Assembly (NCBI GenBank): GCA_002083595.1
Contig: MSXT01000078.1
Coordinates: 1 to 20,681 of the forward strand
DNA: 20,681 nt
DNA from: Proteobacteria bacterium ST_bin16
GTDB taxonomy: Bacteria > Pseudomonadota > Gammaproteobacteria > Burkholderiales > Nitrosomonadaceae
Direction of reading: 5' to 3'
The notes below the pieces were generated by a model. The model saw nothing but the letters and a program-made list of their open reading frames with translations, had not been told where the DNA came from and made no database searches. A program made the position numbers and the translations under genes. Shown here one piece after another: positions 1 to 7,836 of this stretch. Each line of letters begins with the position of its first letter. The stretch's first letter is position 1.

Positions 1-1045
1 CTTTGAAACCGCTGGTCCAATCCAACGCATCGTCACGATTTTCGGTCAGCACCAAATGCTTCATCTGCACCGTACCACCGAACATCTCCACGCCATCGTC
101 CAAACCGGCATGCACTTGCACATAATTAATCAGCGTGCCCGAACCGACACCCATCAGCGTCAAGCCATTGAGTTCTTCATCCGGACGCACGGCAAAGCCG
201 GCAAAAAGAATCTGCGTATACTTGACCACACCGCTGTTTTCCGTTGGATTGTTACCGCCAAAAAACTCCGACGTAATCGCCTCAAACGGTGCTTCACAAA
301 GTGTGACACCCACATTACAACCGTTGATCGGTGCATTGCCCGCGATCAGCAAACCGCCCCACTCACCGGGCGATTGTTGCAATGGACCGGACATTACAAT
401 CGGATTATCCGGTGTTCCTTCGGCCATGATTTTGGAACCGCGCCGGATAAACAGATAATCCGCGCCCGCTTCACCAAAAATTTTGGTACCGGGGTTGATG
501 GTCAGGGTCGCGCTTTGCGTGTTATCACCACCGACATAAACACCACCCGATAGAATCCAGTTTATATTTTTTGTCAGCGTCACATTGGTTTTAATCTCAC
601 CACTTAAAATACAGGAACCGGCACTGGGACCCGCCGCCGCGAAACTTGGGCAACCTTGAAAGGCATTATTGACCAGCTGTTCCACCGTGAAACGCAATGG
701 ATTGGATCCGGGCACCAATTTTAACTTAGCATAAAAATCATCCGCGCCGACGGTAACCGAAGCAACATGCACCGCACTGGTATCGGAATCAAACACATTA
801 CGTTGTCCGGTTGTAGCTGCGATTGGACTGGCCGCGATCAATTGCAGCTCGCTACCGCTCAGTTGTAATTGCGCGCTGTAGAATGAAGACGTGCTGCCGC
901 TCAATACTTCCACGACAGGCAGATTGACAATACCGCTTGCCGGATCAAACGTTGCGGTTGCTGCGTGCCCGTTCATTGCGGCTGTGCCTAGTAACGCAAC
1001 AGATGCCGCGATTAATTTTTTTATAGAACCTGATTTGAACATCAT
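1..1045 (-). CDS. Exported beta-helix-type protein, partner of a TonB receptor (partial, C-terminus beyond left edge)
   Basis: An uninterrupted frame reads from an ATG at 1045 to the window edge, giving 348 residues without a stop; the rest lies outside. A GAGG ribosome-binding site lies 7 bases before the ATG. Residues 1-29 form a signal peptide (two lysines, then a hydrophobic run ending in HAA). From about residue 165 the sequence is rich in Gly, Asn and short beta strands: PGTKIFGEAGADYLFI near 185-200, GEWGGLLIAGNAPING near 227-242, GGNNPTENSGVVKY near 263-276 and DDGVEMFGGTVQMKHLVLT near 316-334. I recognise these as the recurring motifs of a large family of exported proteins, probably right-handed beta-helices, often encoded beside TonB-dependent receptors in Proteobacteria and Bacteroidetes. 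The biochemical function of that family is not known to me. Four cysteines at about 132, 145, 243 and 250 could form disulfides. A weak Pho box lies upstream. Surface or periplasmic location is inferred. Confidence 0.8.
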   Translation of the reverse strand, partial: MMFKSGSIKKLIAASVALLGTAAMNGHAATATFDPASGIVNLPVVEVLSGSTSSFYSAQLQLSGSELQLIAASPIAATTGQRNVFDSDTSAVHVASVTVGADDFYAKLKLVPGSNPLRFTVEQLVNNAFQGCPSFAAAGPSAGSCILSGEIKTNVTLTKNINWILSGGVYVGGDNTQSATLTINPGTKIFGEAGADYLFIRRGSKIMAEGTPDNPIVMSGPLQQSPGEWGGLLIAGNAPINGCNVGVTLCEAPFEAITSEFFGGNNPTENSGVVKYTQILFAGFAVRPDEELNGLTLMGVGSGTLINYVQVHAGLDDGVEMFGGTVQMKHLVLTENRDDALDWTSGFK

Positions 1046-1077
1046 TTACTTACCTCAAAATTTTATTTAGGTAAGCC

Positions 1078-1111
1078 AATCTACCAAGCCAACATGACAG
1101 GGGTATTACGT
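1078..1111 (-). promoter_or_regulatory. Candidate Pho box and -10 upstream of the beta-helix gene
   Basis: On the minus strand, 1111-1094 reads ACGTAATACCCCTGTCAT. The second half-site is a perfect CTGTCAT; the first is poor. After exactly 10 bases comes TAGATT (1083-1078), a -10-like hexamer matching TATAAT at four positions. The spacing equals that of the three better Pho promoters in this window, which is the main reason to list it. On its own the match is weak (about 11 of 18 to CTGTCATAAAACTGTCAC). Confidence 0.4.
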
Positions 1112-1196
1112 TAATATGAAAATATATATCGTCATCATGCAAACCCGCAGCAGGAGATGATTTCCTTGAGAAACGTTTGAATCATTGTCCGAACAG

Positions 1197-1484
1197 TTAA
1201 AACCTAGTCCAATGATCCGCAACGATTCGTCCGTTTTCGATAATGAAGCGATAGCTATAATCGTCTACCTTGTAGGTCCACACTTCCCGCTTAATGTACA
1301 TAATTCCGCCGAAAGCCCGGGTCTGCACCAGCCCCAAGTCCGTCCGGATATGCGGCTCACCCATATTGATCAGCAGCTTATCCGCTAACTCGCCTTTGGA
1401 AATGATATTGCCGTTGGGTGCGCGAAAACCGCTGAGCAACACAACCAATGCAACTGCAACACACAAAAGGAAGAATTTTTTCAT
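1197..1484 (-). CDS. Small exported protein, DUF2845-like
   Basis: This 95-residue protein starts at an ATG with a clear GAGG site 8 bases upstream. Residues 1-24 are a signal peptide or N-terminal anchor (MKKFFLLCVAVALVVLLSGF). No cysteine follows the hydrophobic run, so it is not an obvious lipoprotein. The mature part has the pattern ISKGELADKLLINMGEPHIRTDLG, then a WTYKVDDYSYRFIIENGRIV beta stretch. This 'signal, helix with GEP, strands ending in ENGRIV' layout resembles DUF2845 and, more loosely, the BamE/SmpA fold. The assignment is by eye and moderate. It lies 145 bases after the receptor and 150 bases before the beta-helix gene, all on one strand, so it may be co-transcribed with the receptor. 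A role in outer-membrane assembly of its neighbours is possible but only inferred from position. Confidence 0.7.
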   Translation of the reverse strand: MKKFFLLCVAVALVVLLSGFRAPNGNIISKGELADKLLINMGEPHIRTDLGLVQTRAFGGIMYIKREVWTYKVDDYSYRFIIENGRIVADHWTRF

Positions 1485-1629
1485 GATGAAATCCTCGTCA
1501 AAAGTGGTTTATTCGCGCGGAGCACTTCCCGCTGCCGGATACCACTCTAACCCGAGGAAAATTAATGCTGGCTGAATTGGCGCGAGCTTTTATCCGCCGC
1601 ATATAAAATGTCGGTTCTGAAAATCTTTA

Positions 1630-4600
1630 TCAATAAGCCAAGCGCACGCTCAAATTAAAAAAGCGGCCGCGGCGGAATGCCCGGGTCACTTCATCGCCTT
1701 GCGTGATGCGGATTTCGGAGTCGAGTAAATTTTGCATGGAAACTTGCATCGACAACCCTCTGTATAAATTCTGGCTAAACACAAAATCCAGTTGATGCAC
1801 GGGCTGTTCGTATTTATCCGGCGCGCCCAGTACCCCGGCAGCCATAATACGTTTGCTGGAAACGTTGTATAACAACGTAGCCTGCGTTTTCCATTGCGGA
1901 TTGTCATAGCCGATCTGGAAATTGACGATCTGTGCGGAATGACCTTGCAGTTGCCGGTCGTTGGTGGTTTGCGCTTTCAGATTATCGGCATTCAATTGCA
2001 CATTCGATGCCGACCATGTGTAGTTGCCACCAACATAAAAATTCTGCAACACCGGATGGACAAAATCCAGTTTCTTCAGCAGCTCCAGTTCAAACCCGTA
2101 GATATTCGCTTTGTCGGTATTCTGATAAGTATTGAGACCAGCGGTACCCGGCACCGCAACCAACTCAATCGGTTTGGTTAAGTCTTTCCAGAAGAATCCG
2201 GCAAAAATATTTTCCGTCGGCGATAAGTAATATTCCCAGCGCAAATCCCAGTTGGTAATGGATGTTTGCTTCAAATTGGGATTACCGACAGTCTCCTGAT
2301 TGGTATTGATATCGGTAAAAGGCGCTGCCGATAATTCCCGGAAGTCCGGTCTTGATAAAGTTTGGCTGAAACCAGCGCGAAGCTGCTGCTTATCGGTCAA
2401 GAACAACGTGCCCACCACCGACGGCAGCATATCGACGCGCTTCAATTGGGCGGTTGTAGGCGTATTGTTCAACGTGAAAGTATTGACTCTTTGATCATTG
2501 TCTTCCCAACGCAACCCGCCGGTAATGTTGATCCGGTCGTACATCAGCCAATCCATTTTCCCGTAATAAGAAAACAAATCCTGGGAAGCCGTGTATCTAT
2601 CGCTGGCGCGCGTCACGTCACGCAGCTGAAATCCGTTCGTGCCGATATACTGCGGCCGCAATATGCTTTCCAGCGACGGTTGCGATAAAACCGCCGAATT
2701 GAAGCCATCGCGGCCGACCGGAAAGTAGTTAAAGCGCTGAATCGCTGAATCCCTGGTCTTGCTCTGCGTGATAAAACCGCTTCCTAAAGTAATCTTGTGA
2801 TTGAACGACGGTTGCACCGGCAGTTTTCCGTCCATCCGCCAGCTCTGATCCTTATCGACCAGGTCCGCATACATGACTTGATTGTTATCCGCGCGCTGCG
2901 CAAAGAAATAATTGCCTTGGCTATCGGAATCAAAACGGTAATCGCGCGTTTTGGGTTCTTCCCGGTTGGCGGTTGCATTGGTATACAGCCAATTAATCGA
3001 CAAATCTTTCAACCGGTCGAATCGATGTTCACCACCCACTTGGGTCATCAACAATTGGTTGGAAAAGAACTTCAGCCGTGTTCTGCGGATATCGTTCGTC
3101 TCCGCATCGGTGAATCCTTGAGAAATTCTGGCTTCATCGAATGCTTGGCGGAGAAACATCGTTTTGGCAAAAACCTTATGATCCTCTTTATAGTGCAGTT
3201 CCGTGCCCACATAACCGGTCAGCTGCACTTCACTCAACGAGCGCTGCATGTGAAAATCCTGAACTTTTCTCAAGCTGCCATCGCCGGTATCGGCAGCGAC
3301 AAATTCGCGGTTGATTTCATTTTGTTTTCTGAATTCGCGCTTCCACCCGGCCGCCGCGATATATCCCAGACGGAAATCACCGAATGTAAAACTATCCCCC
3401 ATCGATGCTTGCATGCCGGTATCCGGTGCGCGCTTCTTCCGATCGACATCCCATACGCCCGATAAATCCTCGCCAAACTTCTCAATCTGTTTGGGTGTAA
3501 ATCCGCTGGGATTAAAAACAGATGCCGGTTTTATAGGCACGCCATCCTTTGTCGCATCGGCCAGCGAATCCGGCAAAGCACGCGCGCCGTCGTCATAACT
3601 GGTAAAGTCCGCCCCGCCCCCCTTATAAGTCAAGCCATCCTGGAACGTCGTATTGTCGTTCATGCCGGTTTGCAGATTTAAGTTGAAGAAAAACGCATCG
3701 GGAATGCCGCGTGTGCGCATTTCTATCGTACCGCCCGCAAATTCCGCCGGACGATCGGGCGAATAGGTTTTCTGTACCATGACACTTTCAAGAATATTGG
3801 TCGGAAACAGATCCAGCGGCACAACGCGCCGGGTCGCATCCGGGCTGGGGACTGCGGCGCCATTGACCAGCGTTGAGGAAAAACGCTCACCCAATCCACG
3901 GATAAAAATGAATTGACCACCCACCAAGGTTAACCCGGAAGCTCTTCGCAGCGCACTGGCGGCGTCGCCATCGCCCGCCCGGCTGAATTGCTCTGCACCC
4001 AAGACCGTGGCCACGGAGGTTGCCGTTCTTTGCTCCTCGATCACCGATGCCACCGTACCCGCCAGGTGAGGCTCCAGCACCACATATTCGGCCAGTTCAA
4101 CGCCCGCCGGTGTCAATTTGAAGCTTAACGGTGTGTTTTGATCCTTTTCGATTTTCACATCGTCTAATGTCTGGCTACTGTAGGCATTGTGCAATAAGGA
4201 GACACTGTAACTACCGGCTGGAACCGTTGCTGTGATTTGACCTTGTTCGTCGGTTCTAAATTTTTCTTTCAAACCGCTCAAAAAAACTTGCGCATCCTTG
4301 ACCGGTTTTTGTGTTTCCGCCGATATCACTTGGACTGAGATCGTGCCTTCGCCTTGATCGCGCTTTCCTTCACCGGCCGCTGATCCGGCCAGCGTGCCCG
4401 CCACCGAGCTTTCGATATTCAGCAGCGGTTTCTTCTTGCTCGAATAAAAAGTGACGAGAATCTGCGCATTTTCCGCCGGACGCAGCGGCAGATCGAAAGT
4501 AAATTCCTGATCTTTTGTATTGACGGTGAATTGATAAAACCCGGGCGGCAATTTCCCAGCCAAGCTGCCGCTCGCATTGGTTTTCAGCGGCGCGTCGCTA

Positions 4601-4830
4601 CCCGGCCGCCAAGTGTAGGTAGCCGGAGTCGCCTCAAAAATCAGAATCGCACTGGATTTATCGAACGATTCGCTATTGATCGACAATTCGGCGTCGGCGA
4701 TAGGCAATCCATTCTGAAACAAATGAATTGAGAATTCGGCTTTTTCCTCACTCCCCCAGACGGAGGTATTGATCAAAGCAATCACGAGCAAGCAGCAAAT
4801 CTGGAAAATTTTTATTAGTTTTGTATTCAT
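1630..4830 (-). CDS. TonB-dependent outer-membrane receptor with two N-terminal beta-sandwich domains
   Basis: A 1066-residue active transporter of the outer membrane. I chose the ATG at 4830 because it begins a normal signal peptide (MNTKLIKIFQICCLLVIALI, ending near residue 26); a purine-rich GGAGAGGGGG lies upstream at a slightly long distance. An in-frame ATG at 4863 has no ribosome-binding site. Residues ~31-125 and ~163-240 are two beta-sandwich modules; the second has the carboxypeptidase-regulatory pattern (PVKDAQVFLSG, TDEQGQITATVPAGSYSV). The plug covers ~265-375 (SALRRASGLTLVGGQFIFIRGLGERFSSTLVNG, then PLDLFPTNILESVMVQKTY). The rest is a 22-strand-type barrel ending in an aromatic residue (FFNLSVRLAY). 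A TonB box may lie near VELAEYVVLEP (~244-254). The length is well above classical siderophore receptors (about 700-800). The substrate is unknown. It follows the TonB energising cassette but is separated from it by a terminator. No Pho box was found directly upstream. Confidence 0.92.
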   Translation of the reverse strand: MNTKLIKIFQICCLLVIALINTSVWGSEEKAEFSIHLFQNGLPIADAELSINSESFDKSSAILIFEATPATYTWRPGSDAPLKTNASGSLAGKLPPGFYQFTVNTKDQEFTFDLPLRPAENAQILVTFYSSKKKPLLNIESSVAGTLAGSAAGEGKRDQGEGTISVQVISAETQKPVKDAQVFLSGLKEKFRTDEQGQITATVPAGSYSVSLLHNAYSSQTLDDVKIEKDQNTPLSFKLTPAGVELAEYVVLEPHLAGTVASVIEEQRTATSVATVLGAEQFSRAGDGDAASALRRASGLTLVGGQFIFIRGLGERFSSTLVNGAAVPSPDATRRVVPLDLFPTNILESVMVQKTYSPDRPAEFAGGTIEMRTRGIPDAFFFNLNLQTGMNDNTTFQDGLTYKGGGADFTSYDDGARALPDSLADATKDGVPIKPASVFNPSGFTPKQIEKFGEDLSGVWDVDRKKRAPDTGMQASMGDSFTFGDFRLGYIAAAGWKREFRKQNEINREFVAADTGDGSLRKVQDFHMQRSLSEVQLTGYVGTELHYKEDHKVFAKTMFLRQAFDEARISQGFTDAETNDIRRTRLKFFSNQLLMTQVGGEHRFDRLKDLSINWLYTNATANREEPKTRDYRFDSDSQGNYFFAQRADNNQVMYADLVDKDQSWRMDGKLPVQPSFNHKITLGSGFITQSKTRDSAIQRFNYFPVGRDGFNSAVLSQPSLESILRPQYIGTNGFQLRDVTRASDRYTASQDLFSYYGKMDWLMYDRINITGGLRWEDNDQRVNTFTLNNTPTTAQLKRVDMLPSVVGTLFLTDKQQLRAGFSQTLSRPDFRELSAAPFTDINTNQETVGNPNLKQTSITNWDLRWEYYLSPTENIFAGFFWKDLTKPIELVAVPGTAGLNTYQNTDKANIYGFELELLKKLDFVHPVLQNFYVGGNYTWSASNVQLNADNLKAQTTNDRQLQGHSAQIVNFQIGYDNPQWKTQATLLYNVSSKRIMAAGVLGAPDKYEQPVHQLDFVFSQNLYRGLSMQVSMQNLLDSEIRITQGDEVTRAFRRGRFFNLSVRLAY

Positions 4831-4932
4831 TTGGCGTATCAAGCCCCCTCTCCACACGCGCATCGGCTGCGTGCGAAGATCAATTCTCAGTTAATCTAAA
4901 AGGAAAGCGTCTCGGAGTGGCTGTTAAGGCGG

Positions 4933-4970
4933 TATAAAAAGAAATACAACGCGGAATGATTCCGGCGTTG
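4933..4970 (-). terminator. Rho-independent terminator after the TonB cassette
   Basis: On the minus strand, an inverted repeat CAACGC-(C)-GGAA...TTCC-GCGTTG (4970-4947, loop of three bases, one bulged base) is followed by the T-rich run TATTTCTTTTTATA. It lies 12 bases past the TPR gene stop and separates the six-gene cassette from the receptor gene. Confidence 0.75.
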
Positions 4971-4982
4971 CCAGCGATTGCA

Positions 4983-6170
4983 TTACGTACATTGCCATGG
5001 CTCGGTTTTACAAACTTCCATCAAACGGCGCAGTTCGGTGCCTTTTCTGAACAGTTCGGCATTCTTCAGGTGATCCAGATGCTTATTGGCTTCGGCAAAG
5101 CGGCGGCTGGAAAATAACGCGTAAGCCAGCGCGTAGCGGACATCCTGATCCTCCAGCAAACCGGTGCGGTACAAACTCGATTCCATATTGGCCGCGCGCT
5201 CGAACTGTTTCAATGCCAGCAGAATGGACAGCCTTTGCTTGAATTTGACTTTCTGGTCACCAATGCTTTCATTCAACGTCAAGGCTTTATGAAACCGCCC
5301 GGCGCGCCGGTAAACTTCCGCCGCTTCCGCTTGCAGTTGCGGATTGAGCAACGCCGCTTGTTCCAGGATGAATGCCGCGGAATTCAATTTTCCATGATCC
5401 AGATAGGTATGCGCCAGCAATTTTGCGACCATTTCATCCTGCGGAAATTGCAAACGCGCGATTTCCAGAATGTTGATCGCTTCCTGATATTCCCGGCTTA
5501 GACGTAACGCATTACCAAATGCGACATAATCGGCGGCGCTGGCGTTGGATCGCTTCAGATAGTCTCTGCCCAGCTTGACGGCTTCCTGATAGAGTCCCAG
5601 CTCAACAAAGTAAAAAACTTTGCGCTTGAGAAAACGTAAATCGGCCGGAAAGGCTCGCTGCCCGTCATTCAGTGCATGGATAGCCGCTTCGGTTTCTTGC
5701 AGATGCCAGTAGGACTCCGCTTTTATGCTGATCAATGCCGCATCCTTATTAACCAGATTTCCGGCTTTACCGATCGCAGCGATGGTTTTTTTGTAATCCT
5801 TGATACCGAAATAGACTTGTGCCAGATAAATAAAAATCGACGGATCTTGCTGACCGTTTTTGACGGCTTGCTGCAAACTGTCCTTGGCCGCTTCGAGATC
5901 ATTCAGTCCCAAATAAGCCAAGCCTTGCAGCGTATAAAACCGGGCCAGATCGGTTTTTTTGTTGCCGAGATCGACACTCTGCAATGCCAGCAGCGCACGA
6001 TCATGATGACCGTCCTTGAGCATCACGGCCGCCAACTCGATAAAATCAGCGGATTGCACCTTATTCTTATTCTCCGCCGCCTGGACGGAGTGCACGTAAC
6101 AGCCCAGCACGATAGCCGCGTAAACCAGAAAATGCAGCGGCCAATTCGATCGATTGTTCATCGCAAGCAT
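4983..6170 (-). CDS. Periplasmic TPR-repeat protein of the TonB cassette
   Basis: A 395-residue protein. The ATG at 6170 overlaps the TonB stop codon (TGATG), which implies translational coupling. A second ATG at 6161 would also fit. Residues ~4-37 form a signal peptide with a hydrophobic run (LHFLVYAAIVLGCYV) ending near QAA. The mature part is helical throughout with tetratricopeptide motifs, for example ALLALQSVDLGNKKTDLARFYTLQGLAYLGLNDLEAAKDSL, QEAINILEIARLQFPQD and NSAAFILEQAALLNPQ. At least eight repeat-like helical pairs are visible. The C-terminus carries two cysteines (VCKTEPWQCT). TPR proteins are common last genes of TonB2/TtpC-type cassettes in marine and soil Proteobacteria; a scaffold role between TonB, TtpC and the receptor is the usual guess, not proven. 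It is the last gene before a strong terminator. Confidence 0.85.
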   Translation of the reverse strand: MLAMNNRSNWPLHFLVYAAIVLGCYVHSVQAAENKNKVQSADFIELAAVMLKDGHHDRALLALQSVDLGNKKTDLARFYTLQGLAYLGLNDLEAAKDSLQQAVKNGQQDPSIFIYLAQVYFGIKDYKKTIAAIGKAGNLVNKDAALISIKAESYWHLQETEAAIHALNDGQRAFPADLRFLKRKVFYFVELGLYQEAVKLGRDYLKRSNASAADYVAFGNALRLSREYQEAINILEIARLQFPQDEMVAKLLAHTYLDHGKLNSAAFILEQAALLNPQLQAEAAEVYRRAGRFHKALTLNESIGDQKVKFKQRLSILLALKQFERAANMESSLYRTGLLEDQDVRYALAYALFSSRRFAEANKHLDHLKNAELFRKGTELRRLMEVCKTEPWQCT

Positions 6171-6805
6171 CAAGACAAATCGAAGCGGATTTTTTGCTTG
6201 GCCCAGACACGCACCGTTTCGCCTTTGTACTTGGCCGGTTCAAATTGCCACGCGCGTATGCCTTGCAAGGCAGCCGAATCAAACATGCCCGATGGGCTGG
6301 ATTCCAACACCTGCACCTGATTGACCGAACCATCGGTTTCCACCAGAACCGACAGAACGACATAGCCTTTTATGCCGTTCTTTTTCGCGGCTGGCGGATA
6401 TTTGAAAGAGCCGCGTGCGACTGGTTTCGGCGGCACATCGACCAGATCGGCGGTCATGACAGCATTGCCGGTTTTACCTAATAAGCCGTCAGCAAATTTC
6501 CTGCCTTGCCCATCATCCAAACCCAGCGCCCCCATATCGATGCCGGACAACGCGGAGTCAAATCCTTTAAAAGGCACGGGCGCTTGCGGCCTGGATACTT
6601 TCTTAGGCTCCGTCTTTTTAATCTCTTTTTTAGGCTCCGGTTTTATTTCCCGAACCATGGCGATATCAGTCACTTCCTGGGCAGGTTTTTTTTCAGTCTC
6701 TCCCGCATAATGATTCATCCAGAATATCAAACCGAAAACCAATATCAATCCGAACAGCATCGATACCATTCCTGCCAAGTGGTGTTTCAATTTCATCGTT
6801 TCCAT
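6170..6805 (-). CDS. tonB: TonB energy-transducing protein, TonB2 type
   Basis: A 211-residue protein that carries proton-motive energy from ExbB/ExbD to outer-membrane receptors. The start at 6805 is fixed by an AAGGAGG site; the ExbD stop codon lies inside that site. A single transmembrane helix spans ~13-31 (MVSMLFGLILVFGLIFWMN). A short Lys/Pro/Glu linker follows (REIKPEPKKEIKKTEPKK, ~52-69), much shorter than in classical E. coli TonB. The TonB C-terminal domain covers ~128-211 (FKYPPAAKKNGIKGYVVLSVLVETDGSV, then SAALQGIRAWQFEPAKYKGETVRVWAKQKIRF), with the conserved YP, GxV and WxFxPA elements. Short linkers are typical of TonB2-type proteins that work with TtpC. It is the fifth gene of the cassette. 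Confidence 0.95.
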   Translation of the reverse strand: METMKLKHHLAGMVSMLFGLILVFGLIFWMNHYAGETEKKPAQEVTDIAMVREIKPEPKKEIKKTEPKKVSRPQAPVPFKGFDSALSGIDMGALGLDDGQGRKFADGLLGKTGNAVMTADLVDVPPKPVARGSFKYPPAAKKNGIKGYVVLSVLVETDGSVNQVQVLESSPSGMFDSAALQGIRAWQFEPAKYKGETVRVWAKQKIRFDLS

Positions 6806-6814
6806 TTGTCCTCC

Positions 6815-7219
6815 TTATCCTGCTTCTTTCTTAGTTGCCACGCCCACGCTCTCGGCACCCGCCAAGCGTGCTTGATCCACGACCTCAACCAGTTTTCCCG
6901 CAGGCACACCATCATCGGTCACTACTAAAACCACTTTGCTGGAGGCCGTGCTCAGCAAATCCCGCAGCTTGCTTTGTACTAACCACATACGTATCGGTTG
7001 GCCATCCAAAAAGGTGTCACCGTTGCGGTCAATAAACAGGCGAATCGCTTTACTGGATGCCACCACCGAGCTGCTCGCCTTGGGCCGCTCCAGTTCCAGT
7101 TTCATATCTTTGACAAAAGTCGCCGTGACCATGAAGAAGATCAATAATATGAACACCATATCAATCATTGGCGTCATGTCGATCACGGCTTCGGCTTCCG
7201 CCGGTTCGTTGTTTCTCAT
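6815..7219 (-). CDS. exbD: ExbD biopolymer transport protein
   Basis: A 134-residue inner-membrane protein that shares the proton channel with ExbB. I chose the ATG at 7219, one base after the ExbB stop, with GGGAAAG upstream. A longer frame starting at 7291 would overlap ExbB and adds a non-conserved tail. The N-terminus is short and cytoplasmic, with the family motif DMTPMIDMVFILLIFFM; Asp20 in the membrane segment corresponds to the essential proton-carrying aspartate (Asp25 of E. coli ExbD). The periplasmic domain runs from ~40 to the end (LDGQPIRMWLVQSKLRDLL, then VVLVVTDDGVPAGKLVEVVDQARLAGAESVGVAT). The length is normal for the family. Ten bases separate it from the tonB start. Confidence 0.95.
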   Translation of the reverse strand: MRNNEPAEAEAVIDMTPMIDMVFILLIFFMVTATFVKDMKLELERPKASSSVVASSKAIRLFIDRNGDTFLDGQPIRMWLVQSKLRDLLSTASSKVVLVVTDDGVPAGKLVEVVDQARLAGAESVGVATKKEAG

Positions 7220-7220
7220 T

Positions 7221-7835
7221 TCATGCTTTCCCGTGTGTGGTGGATGTTTGGTGACACAGCAAATCCTTGACCTGAGAAAGGTCCTGTTCAATTTGCTGTT
7301 GTCTCCTGTTCAAAATGCTATTGGCTAATACGCCGGGAACCGCTACCGTCAATCCCATTTGGGTAGTAAACAAGGCTTCCGAGATCCCTCCGGCAATGCC
7401 GCCCGATTGAGAATGCAGTGTCATGGTCGACAGCGATTGGAAGGTTTCAATCATCCCGGTCACGGTTCCCAATAATCCCAATAGAGGCGCGATCAGAACG
7501 ACCACTCGCGTAAGCGAAGCAAATTGCTTCAATTCCCGCTCATAGTCGTAAAAAGCTGCATCCAGATGACGCCGTAGATTCCTGACGCGTTGTTTCTTCA
7601 AACTAATACCTTGTTTGATCGCTCTCGCGACGATATTTCCGGCTGGCTTTTCCTGATGCTGCTGATAAAACTTCACCATATCGCGCACTCCCATCCACTT
7701 AGGATCTTTCATGACCCAGAATCGATACCCCACGCCATACCAAAGTAACAAGGTACAGAGCACCAGTGGAAACATGACAGCCCCGCCGATAACAAATAAT
7801 TCCTTGATCCAGACAATCAGCTCTTGAACACTCAT
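7221..7835 (-). CDS. exbB: ExbB proton-channel protein (MotA/TolQ/ExbB family)
   Basis: A 204-residue inner-membrane protein. Three hydrophobic segments are visible: ~13-34 (LFVIGGAVMFPLVLCTLLLWYGV), ~109-131 (TRVVVLIAPLLGLLGTVTGMIETF) and ~155-175 (LFTTQMGLTVAVPGVLANSIL). The APLLGLLGTVTGMI motif with its channel threonines is the family signature. It is shorter than classical ExbB (about 240) and matches the TonB2-linked subtype. One base separates it from the upstream gene's stop and one from the ExbD start, so coupling is likely. With ExbD and TonB it forms the energising complex for the receptor(s). Confidence 0.94.
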   Translation of the reverse strand: MSVQELIVWIKELFVIGGAVMFPLVLCTLLLWYGVGYRFWVMKDPKWMGVRDMVKFYQQHQEKPAGNIVARAIKQGISLKKQRVRNLRRHLDAAFYDYERELKQFASLTRVVVLIAPLLGLLGTVTGMIETFQSLSTMTLHSQSGGIAGGISEALFTTQMGLTVAVPGVLANSILNRRQQQIEQDLSQVKDLLCHQTSTTHGKA

Positions 7836-7836
7836 T

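Noticed and set aside
56..553. Plus-strand open frames of 165 and 107 codons near the left edge
   Set aside because: Antisense to the beta-helix gene, whose frame is continuous with strong family motifs.
2797..3465. A 222-codon open frame on the plus strand
   Set aside because: It lies wholly antisense to the receptor gene and shows no domain pattern; it is a composition shadow.
4864..4946. Search for a Pho box before the receptor
   Set aside because: No CTGTCAT-like half-site pair was found on the minus strand in this stretch.
5676..6320. A 214-codon open frame on the plus strand spanning the TPR-tonB junction
   Set aside because: Antisense to two well-supported genes, with no start signal and no recognisable protein features.
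6816..7291. Longer ExbD start at 7291
   Set aside because: It would overlap ExbB by 71 bases and adds a cysteine-rich tail not seen in ExbD proteins; the start at 7219 has normal spacing and the standard N-terminus.
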